DNA of 57,031 bases, taken from Oscillospiraceae bacterium (GTDB lineage Bacteria > Bacillota > Clostridia > Oscillospirales > Ruminococcaceae). A program made the translations under genes and the position numbers. The first letter of the stretch is position 1. Every line of letters begins with the position of its first letter. Shown piece by piece: positions 51,768-57,031 of the stretch. A model generated the notes under the pieces. It saw only the letters and a program-made list of their open reading frames with translations. It made no database searches and was not told where the DNA came from. The stretch spans positions 1 to 57,031 of the forward strand of contig JAKSPK010000011.1 of the NCBI GenBank assembly GCA_024404875.1, written 5' to 3'.

Positions 51768-52979
51768 ATGAAAAAACGAATCGGAACGATCCTGCTTGTC
51801 ATCGCGATGTCGCTCACCGGCTGTGCGGCGACCGACGGCAAGGATGATCTGCCATCCGCTGAAACGACTGCCGCGAACGCAGCAGCAGAGACGGAACCGA
51901 CAACTATTCTTACCAATACAGTGCCTGCCGAGCCCGATCCAGAATTGCCAGAGGATCTGGATCTCGCGCTGTATGATGCGATGCTCGAAGCGATCAGGAC
52001 ATATCATACCGATTTCACTGTACAATTCGCAGCCTCCGCTGAACAGATCAACCACATCTACGACAAGATCATACGAGAGCATCCGGAGTTCTTCTGGATC
52101 AACGGAACTGCATATACAATGTACCCGGACAAAACGGAGTTCCACTTCAATATGCATCCAGAAACTGCAGCAGAGATCCAAACCATATGCACACAAGTCG
52201 AGGAGGCTGCAGAACGCTTTCTTGCAGACATTCCCGCAGATTGGAGCGATTACGAAAAGGCACTATATGTACATGACCGTCTCGCGGAAAGCATTGTCTA
52301 CGACGAGGCAGGTGAACAGATCAATCAGCAGATGAATGAGGAACAGCGTTCCAATGCCACGGCATCCTATAATACGGTATACGGCGGCCTGGTCGAACAT
52401 TCTGCGGTCTGTACCGGATATGCAGCATCCTATCAATATCTGCTGCAGCGGCTCGGGATTGAATGCGGACGGACGAACGGAACCGCCGGCGATTCACTGC
52501 ACGCCTGGAATTATGTGCTGCTGGACGGAGACTGGTACTGGGTAGATGTCACATGGGACGATCCGACTCCGCTGACGCAGAATGATCTGACTGCGCCGTA
52601 TCATCACGCCTATTGCTTCGTTACGAATGCAATCATCAGCCGCACACACAGCTTCGATCCGACGCAGGCAGCTGAGCTGCCGGTCTGCGAAGCGACTGCA
52701 CTGAATTACTATGTGCAGAATGATGCGTATTTCGACAGCTTTTCACCAGATGCAATAACGGACCTGATACGCCGGAAATCGGATAATACCTATGTCGAAA
52801 TGATGTTTGAAGACGAAGTCAGCTATCAGGAAGCGATGACTTTTTTCGGCTCGCCGAATACGCTGAACGAGCTATCCGATCTGTTCGGAGAACACTTCAT
52901 GTTTTACTACAGCGGCAATGACGCGATGTATCAGATCACCGTAACACTTCCGCCAAAGACAACACCGACAGCGGAATAA
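51768..52979 (+). CDS. transglutaminase-like lipoprotein
   Basis: 403 residues. A type II signal peptide ends at a lipobox (AMSLTGC), then a Thr/Ala-rich linker. The transglutaminase-like core shows the Cys-His-Asp set in order: HSAVCTGYAASYQYLL, GDSLHAWNYVLL and WYWVDVTWDDP. The fold is used by proteases and cross-linking enzymes on the cell surface; the substrate is unknown. It starts 16 bases after the Hsp90 gene and shares its transcript. Confidence 0.88.
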   Translation: MKKRIGTILLVIAMSLTGCAATDGKDDLPSAETTAANAAAETEPTTILTNTVPAEPDPELPEDLDLALYDAMLEAIRTYHTDFTVQFAASAEQINHIYDKIIREHPEFFWINGTAYTMYPDKTEFHFNMHPETAAEIQTICTQVEEAAERFLADIPADWSDYEKALYVHDRLAESIVYDEAGEQINQQMNEEQRSNATASYNTVYGGLVEHSAVCTGYAASYQYLLQRLGIECGRTNGTAGDSLHAWNYVLLDGDWYWVDVTWDDPTPLTQNDLTAPYHHAYCFVTNAIISRTHSFDPTQAAELPVCEATALNYYVQNDAYFDSFSPDAITDLIRRKSDNTYVEMMFEDEVSYQEAMTFFGSPNTLNELSDLFGEHFMFYYSGNDAMYQITVTLPPKTTPTAE

Positions 52980-53026
52980 TAGAAAAAACCGACCGCATAA
53001 GAAAGATACTCATATAGAAGTATTAA

Positions 53027-53071
53027 GCCATAGTATTTCTGATTTACAGTCAGAAGTACTATGGCGTTTTT
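53027..53071 (+). terminator. rho-independent terminator after the transglutaminase gene
   Basis: Arms gccatagtatttctga and tcagaagtactatggc pair over 16 positions with one wobble, followed by GTTTTTA. It separates the Hsp90 pair from the next promoter by only a few bases. Confidence 0.85.
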
Positions 53072-53072
53072 A

Positions 53073-53101
53073 TTGACAATGCAGCAATGCTATGCTATAA
53101 T
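53073..53101 (+). promoter_or_regulatory. full-consensus, extended -10 promoter
   Basis: TTGACA at 53073-53078, a 17-base spacer ending in TGC, and TATAAT at 53096-53101. Both hexamers are exact and the -10 is extended. It begins two bases after the terminator T-run. Confidence 0.92.
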
Positions 53102-53141
53102 TGTAACGAACATAAATCGGAATTTGAGGAGGTATGATGTT

Positions 53142-53933
53142 TTGCACAGGCTTATAATAGTGGAAGGCTTACCTTGTTCGGGCAAAAGCACAACTTCAAA
53201 ACATATTGCAAATAGTATTGGCGCAAAATTCTATGATGAAGGAAGCGGAGATCATCCGGCTGATTATGAATTTCATGCTTTTGTAAAACAAAGCGAATTT
53301 GGTAGATTTTCACCAGAAGAACAGGTGCTGATAAAACAGGCTGCAGTTTCCGGACCCGACGGATATATTATCTCTCTGAAACATTTCAGCGGTGAGCTTT
53401 TTGATAAGCTTTTACAGTACAAGATTTATGATTTTCTGCCTTGGGAAACTGAGAGTCCCATAATGCTTGACAAATGGAAAGAATTTATTGATGCGGTCAA
53501 ACCGAATGAACGATATGTGTTTAACTGCGTATTATTGCAAAACCCAATGTGTGAAACAATGATGCGTTTCGGATTTGATACTCAAAAGTCGTCAGAGTAT
53601 ATCAACAGCATATGTGAAATCATAAGACCGCTGAATCCGTTTATTGTCTATCTTCATAACAATAATATAAGAGATTCAATAGAAAAAACTGTTTCTGAAC
53701 GTGGAACGGATTGGCTGAACGGTGTTATAGACTATCATTGCAGCGGAGCCTATGGCAAAGCAGAACATTTGACGGGATTTGACGGCTATATAAAAGCACT
53801 GGAAGAACGTCAGCGCAGAGAAACAGAAATACTGCGTGGCTTGAATGTAAAATACATGGTTATCAATGATCCCGATGAAAACTGGAACAAAACATACTCA
53901 AGAATAATTCAGGAACTAAACACAGTAACGTAA
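53142..53933 (+). CDS. P-loop nucleoside/nucleotide kinase-like protein, probably acquired
   Basis: 263 residues. The P-loop is LIIVEGLPCSGKSTTSKHIA near the N-terminus, as in small deoxynucleoside or antibiotic kinases; the rest (PFIVYLHNNNIRDSI, with a late VKYMVINDPDENW) fits a kinase of the thymidylate-kinase-like group but no exact family is recognised. The start is TTG 53142, with GAGGAGG nine bases before; upstream ATGs are in other frames or lack a site. The gene is visibly AT-richer than its neighbours and uses TTA, ATA and AGA codons that they avoid, a sign of transfer. Confidence 0.75.
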   Translation: MHRLIIVEGLPCSGKSTTSKHIANSIGAKFYDEGSGDHPADYEFHAFVKQSEFGRFSPEEQVLIKQAAVSGPDGYIISLKHFSGELFDKLLQYKIYDFLPWETESPIMLDKWKEFIDAVKPNERYVFNCVLLQNPMCETMMRFGFDTQKSSEYINSICEIIRPLNPFIVYLHNNNIRDSIEKTVSERGTDWLNGVIDYHCSGAYGKAEHLTGFDGYIKALEERQRRETEILRGLNVKYMVINDPDENWNKTYSRIIQELNTVT

Positions 53934-53968
53934 ATTCTGATTTATCTTAGCAACCGTATAAAATACAA

Positions 53969-53998
53969 TGCCCCTAAGCGCATAAACGCTTGGGGGCA
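53969..53998. terminator. bidirectional terminator-like hairpin
   Basis: Arms tgcccctaagcg and cgcttgggggca pair with one wobble around a six-base loop. The minus-strand exit is T-rich (TTGTATTTTA), so it fits the end of the TrhA gene as well as the kinase gene. Confidence 0.7.
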
Positions 53999-54065
53999 AA
54001 ACTTCTATATGGGTATTCGTCTTATAAAAGCGGCCAGTTTTTTTATGCATATAAAATATCTGCGC

Positions 54066-54746
54066 TCAAAGCACATAGCGTAAAATCGCGACCGCCTGAA
54101 GCATACTGCCAAAATTCACAAACAGATGAAAAACACTGTGCATATAGCGATACTTTTTTCCGAGCCCGTAGAGGACCGCACCAACGGTATAGCAGATACC
54201 GCCGGCCAGCAGCCAGAGAAATCCCGGCAGCGTCATCACCGTCACCGTCTGCTTCAGAATCGCAACGATCGCCCAGCCCATCGCGAGATAACAAATCATA
54301 CTCATGCGTTTATATTTTTTCAGGTCTATCGCGGTCAGCGTTGCCGCAGCCGCTGCGCAGCCCCATTCAATACCGAAAACGATCCATGCCGCAGCCGGTG
54401 AAAGTTTCCGGATTCCGACAAGCAGAACCGGTGTATAGGTTCCCGAGATCATAAAATAGATCGTACAATGATCCAGCACCTGCATCACACGCTTACCCAT
54501 GCCGTCCGGAAGACCGTGATATACGCTCGATATCACAAAAAGCGTACAGGTCAAAACACCATAGACCGAGCCGCTCACGATGGCCCACGGATCGCTGTGC
54601 TTTGCACCGATCAGAATGCTGCCGATCAGAATCAGCAGCCCGGCTGCACCGCCGGCAATATGTGTGATCATATTCATCAGTTCCTCGCCGTGCGTATAAT
54701 CCGGCAAGATCCGCTCCCGCAGCGGTGTACGTTTTATACCTGTCAT
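54066..54746 (-). CDS. TrhA/hemolysin-III-family membrane protein
   Basis: 226 residues with seven hydrophobic segments, PAQR superfamily. The metal-binding pattern is seen as NMITHIAGGAAGL near the start, SSVYHGLPDG, and HSVFHLFVNFGSML near the end. The family modulates membrane fluidity in Bacillus and E. coli; pore-forming activity has been reported in some members. ATG 54746 follows AAAGGAG. It is a single-gene unit. Confidence 0.9.
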   Translation of the reverse strand: MTGIKRTPLRERILPDYTHGEELMNMITHIAGGAAGLLILIGSILIGAKHSDPWAIVSGSVYGVLTCTLFVISSVYHGLPDGMGKRVMQVLDHCTIYFMISGTYTPVLLVGIRKLSPAAAWIVFGIEWGCAAAAATLTAIDLKKYKRMSMICYLAMGWAIVAILKQTVTVMTLPGFLWLLAGGICYTVGAVLYGLGKKYRYMHSVFHLFVNFGSMLQAVAILRYVL

Positions 54747-54777
54747 ATCAGACACACTCCTTTCAGATATCAATACT

Positions 54778-54806
54778 ATCATACCCGATCAGAGGATAAA
54801 ATGCAA
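54778..54806 (-). promoter_or_regulatory. promoter candidate of the TrhA gene
   Basis: Minus-strand TTGCAT (54806-54801), a 17-base spacer and TATGAT (54783-54778). Half-consensus -35 with a good -10. The rest of the 262-base gap 54747-55008 shows no gene. Confidence 0.45.
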
Positions 54807-54941
54807 CCTACTCTCTGCGCTGCAGCTATACCGGCAGTCGAGTCAGTTCTACTGCAGGAATGCACGCAAATACGCGGATTCTTCTGTTCAGAGAATCTTC
54901 AAAGAGCACTGGTAGAATGCGATTCTTCTATAAACGCACAA

Positions 54942-54975
54942 GGTGCACACCGCCGCAAAGATAGCGATGTGCACC
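54942..54975 (-). terminator. hairpin after the leucine-rich-repeat gene
   Basis: Arms ggtgcaca and tgtgcacc are perfect and the stem continues with gc/gc inside. It lies 34 bases beyond the stop codon at 55009; the following minus-strand sequence is only moderately T-rich. Confidence 0.5.
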
Positions 54976-55008
54976 CTGTGCTGTATGGAGAGAAACTGGT
55001 AGGCAAGA

Positions 55009-56724
55009 TTATTCATCGTCCCGCAGGCCAAGTTCAACCGCGAGGTCATCATATTTCTGGAATTCATCTCCGTAATAGTCGTGGAACCACATATCCATCA
55101 TCTGCTCATATCTCGGGTTGCCCCAGCGCCAGCCTTGATCGACCGATCCAGAACCGACATTAACGATTTTTGCATCTGGATATGTTTCACGAAGCTGCTG
55201 AAGTCCGTTGTAGCCAACATAGGTTGATTCCAGCCAAACGCGCTGCATCATCGGAGAATTCAGCAGCGGCGAGATGTCAACGATCGAATTATAGCTGATA
55301 TTGACATCGACCAGTTCCCGTAGTTTTGCGAGCGGGGAAAGATCCGTAACACGGTTTACAAAGATCTCCAGATAATGCAGATGTTTAAGCTTTTCAAGTG
55401 GTGAGAGATCGTAAACGCGATTATCTGCAATAATGAGCAAACGCAAATCGGGAAGATACTCGGCAATCGGTGAGATATCGGTCAGCGCCTGGTGGCCGAG
55501 GTCAAGAGCAAGAAGATCCGGACAATATTTCAGAACTTCGAGATTCTCTGAGGTCATGCGGATATGCTTATAATTAACAATAAGCACAGAGAACGCAACA
55601 GCATCAGTTCGAAGTGACCACTGCGAACCAATATAAACGCGCCAGACTACGCGAACTCTGTCACCGATCTCCTTCTGGAACTGCGCCAGACGGTTGTTCG
55701 AAAGGCCGCAGTCACAAAGGATGACCTTTTCCAGAAGCGGAAACTGCTCAATCGTTTCCTTAAGCTCCTCCAGATCCTCCTCTTGCAATTTCTTGCCGGT
55801 GAGGTCAAACTCAGTGATCGAGGAATCATATTCCTCGCCGTCATATTTAACGGTCCATCCGAAGGAAACATTGGGGAACTCGTTTGTCAGCGCGATACGG
55901 TCAGGAACCGTGAGCGGTTGATTATGCAGGTCGACCTCCCTGAGCTGAGGGAGCAGAGCAAGCTGATCAAACAGAGAAGCATCGAGTTTTACATCCCGAA
56001 GATCAAGCGTTTCGACATTTTCAAGCACCTGCTTGCCATAGATCTCGTATGTGCCCAACACCTCGAATTCGATTTCCGGATAAGCATTGATTAGGATATT
56101 TTTCTCAGTTTCTGGAATAACCTGCTCACCGAAAATGACTGTTTTAAGATTCGGAAGATAGGCGAGCTTTTCAATAAAAGCTTTCGTATCGCGTATACCG
56201 CAGCCAGAAAGATCAAGCGTTTCAAGGTCTGTACGATAATGAATGCCGTCGATATTGACGACAGTATCATAAATCAGTTCCGTATCCGGAAACGCTTGAC
56301 GAAAAGCGATCGATGCCTCCGCCTCAATGGGATAAGTGCCGAGATTGGCAACCTTCAGATTTTTGAATCTCCGAAGATAGGATTTCAGCGAATCGAAATC
56401 AGGGATTTCGCGTCCGTTAAAATCTACCTCTTCAGCATAAATATCGATCGGTTTGCCAAACATATTAAAATGAGAATAGTGATAATACCAGAGCGAAAAG
56501 CAGGCGATCAACAGGACTATCACCGAAGCGACCGCAACTAAAAAAAGCTTCCTGACCTTTTCCCGCTCTTTCAAGGCGAAATTGCGCGGCGATTCGTTCG
56601 CCGATGCAGATGCGGCAACGGGTTGGGCGGAGGCTTGAACGGGCTGCGAGCCCGCGGCAGAGGTAACCGTGACAACAGAAGATTTGGGTGATGCGGCAAC
56701 AGCCGCAGCATTTTGAACAGTCAT
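55009..56724 (-). CDS. leucine-rich-repeat single-pass membrane protein
   Basis: 571 residues. An Ala/Ser/Pro-rich cytoplasmic start of about 50 residues precedes one membrane helix near 56-80 (KLFLVAVASVIVLLIACFSL) and an extracytoplasmic part of about 490 residues. It has irregular LRR units in the first half and clear internalin-like repeats in the second (LLALDLGHQALTDISPIAEY, DNRVYDLSPLEKLK, VNRVTDLSPLAKLRE). A capping segment follows (GSGSVDQGWRW). The ligand is unknown. The start at 56724 has a weak GGAG 14 bases away; the frame runs on upstream through a tRNA gene and cannot be coding there. Confidence 0.8.
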   Translation of the reverse strand: MTVQNAAAVAASPKSSVVTVTSAAGSQPVQASAQPVAASASANESPRNFALKEREKVRKLFLVAVASVIVLLIACFSLWYYHYSHFNMFGKPIDIYAEEVDFNGREIPDFDSLKSYLRRFKNLKVANLGTYPIEAEASIAFRQAFPDTELIYDTVVNIDGIHYRTDLETLDLSGCGIRDTKAFIEKLAYLPNLKTVIFGEQVIPETEKNILINAYPEIEFEVLGTYEIYGKQVLENVETLDLRDVKLDASLFDQLALLPQLREVDLHNQPLTVPDRIALTNEFPNVSFGWTVKYDGEEYDSSITEFDLTGKKLQEEDLEELKETIEQFPLLEKVILCDCGLSNNRLAQFQKEIGDRVRVVWRVYIGSQWSLRTDAVAFSVLIVNYKHIRMTSENLEVLKYCPDLLALDLGHQALTDISPIAEYLPDLRLLIIADNRVYDLSPLEKLKHLHYLEIFVNRVTDLSPLAKLRELVDVNISYNSIVDISPLLNSPMMQRVWLESTYVGYNGLQQLRETYPDAKIVNVGSGSVDQGWRWGNPRYEQMMDMWFHDYYGDEFQKYDDLAVELGLRDDE

Positions 56725-56830
56725 GAAAAATTTTTCAGCTCCACTAAATGATTTCACTGCCTGCAAAAGCATAAACTTCTGCGGCGGACAGAAAACCGAT
56801 TGCAGAGCAACCGGTTCACTGGCCGTCAGA

Positions 56831-56902
56831 TTGGGGTAGCAGGATTTGAACCTACGAATACCAGAGTCAAAGTCTGGTGCCTTACCGCTTGGCGATACCC
56901 CA
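56831..56902 (-). tRNA. tRNA-Gln (anticodon TTG)
   Basis: A 72-base cloverleaf on the minus strand. The acceptor arms TGGGGTA/TACCCCA pair perfectly, the anticodon stem is CCAGA/TCTGG around loop CTTTGAC, and the T arm carries GGTTCAAATCC. The anticodon TTG reads glutamine CAA. The 3' CCA is not encoded. Confidence 0.96.
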
Positions 56903-56911
56903 TCTTTATAT

Positions 56912-56940
56912 ATTATACCACATAGCGCCGTAAAAATCAA
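56912..56940 (-). promoter_or_regulatory. promoter of tRNA-Gln
   Basis: Minus-strand TTGATT (56940-56935), a 17-base spacer ending in TGG, and TATAAT (56917-56912): an extended -10 with a fair -35, ten bases before the tRNA. The LRR gene probably shares this transcript by read-through. Confidence 0.75.
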
Positions 56941-56964
56941 GGAAAAATCAGGAAAAATTGAAAA

Positions 56965-57004
56965 AAGAAAAAAATGAAACCCAGAGTCCAAAGAACTCTG
57001 GGTT
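56965..57004 (-). terminator. rho-independent terminator of the unit to the right
   Basis: Minus-strand arms aacccagagt and actctgggtt are perfect over 10 bp, followed by a long T-rich run (CATTTTTTTCTTTTTTC). It ends a minus-strand transcript entering from beyond the right edge. Confidence 0.9.
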
Positions 57005-57009
57005 CAGGT

Positions 57010-57031
57010 GCCGGCATCGATCTATTTTCCC
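57010..57031 (-). rRNA. rrf: 3' end of a probable 5S rRNA gene (partial)
   Basis: The last bases on the minus strand read GGGAAAATAGATCGATGCCG, which matches the conserved 3' end of Firmicutes 5S rRNA (GG-G-A-TAG--CG-TGCC-G). A strong terminator follows at once. Only about 22 bases are inside the window, so the call depends on what lies to the right. Confidence 0.6.

Noticed and set aside
56725-56991. Upstream extension of the LRR gene
   Set aside because: It runs through tRNA-Gln, its promoter and a terminator, so it cannot be coding.

Overview
The window looks like a chromosomal segment of a moderately GC-rich member of the Clostridia, most likely Oscillospiraceae/Ruminococcus-like (inference, no search was run). 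The evidence is a FabK-type fatty-acid operon, the Firmicutes-specific sporulation pair YqfC/YqfD beside a YlbJ-like protein, the phoH-ybeY-era-yqzL-recO-mutS2 order, strong AGGAGG ribosome sites, and promoters of the TTGACA-N17-TATAAT or TGnTATAAT type. It is mostly core genome with small accessory insertions. No CRISPR array, insertion sequence, prophage or integrase is visible.

Layout. 1-2,700: an ECF sigma factor overlapping its membrane-anchored partner. 2,790-11,010: a TetR regulator behind a consensus promoter with a perfect 30-bp palindrome, then fabH-acpP-fabK-fabD-fabG-fabF-fabZ-accD-accA. This is a type II fatty-acid operon that lacks accB and accC. 11,100-14,611: an RNA methyltransferase, a deoxyinosine glycosylase, an RluA synthase and an unknown membrane protein. 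14,696-29,200: a long minus-strand run, in transcription order pcrA, a Thr-rich membrane protein, xylB, a frameshifted CPBP protease, a WapI-like protein, hisB-hisH-hisA-(GNAT remnant)-hisF, tyrS, an AAA+ ATPase, a cyclophilin and lysA.

29,432-32,602: a plus-strand trio of an AI-2E-type transporter, an unknown membrane protein and a zinc-ribbon membrane protein. 32,829-39,634: minus-strand genes for a 2-hydroxyacyl-CoA dehydratase-type protein, an MBL-fold lipoprotein, a methyltransferase, pyrimidine-nucleoside phosphorylase, a GNAT enzyme, a Cys-containing protein and a YlbJ-like protein. Divergent sigma-E-like promoters sit between the YlbJ-like gene and yqfC-yqfD. 41,154-49,577: phoH-ybeY-era-(zinc-ribbon membrane protein)-yqzL-recO-mutS2-CPBP. 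49,726-52,979: an atypical Hsp90 and a transglutaminase-like lipoprotein. 53,073-53,933: an AT-rich P-loop kinase-like gene that looks acquired. 54,066-57,031: a TrhA/hemolysin-III protein, a leucine-rich-repeat membrane protein, tRNA-Gln, a terminator and the 3' tip of a probable 5S rRNA gene whose rrn operon would lie to the right.

The most interesting points are: the TetR/palindrome control of a fatty-acid operon missing accBC; the overlapping divergent sigma-E-like promoters; a 15-bp perfect hairpin that buries the yqzL start codon; the AAA+ protein with a helical N-terminal domain; the orphan WapI-like gene in the his operon; the divergent Hsp90; and the AT-rich kinase with a full-consensus promoter. 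All functional statements come from motif recognition in the translated sequence.
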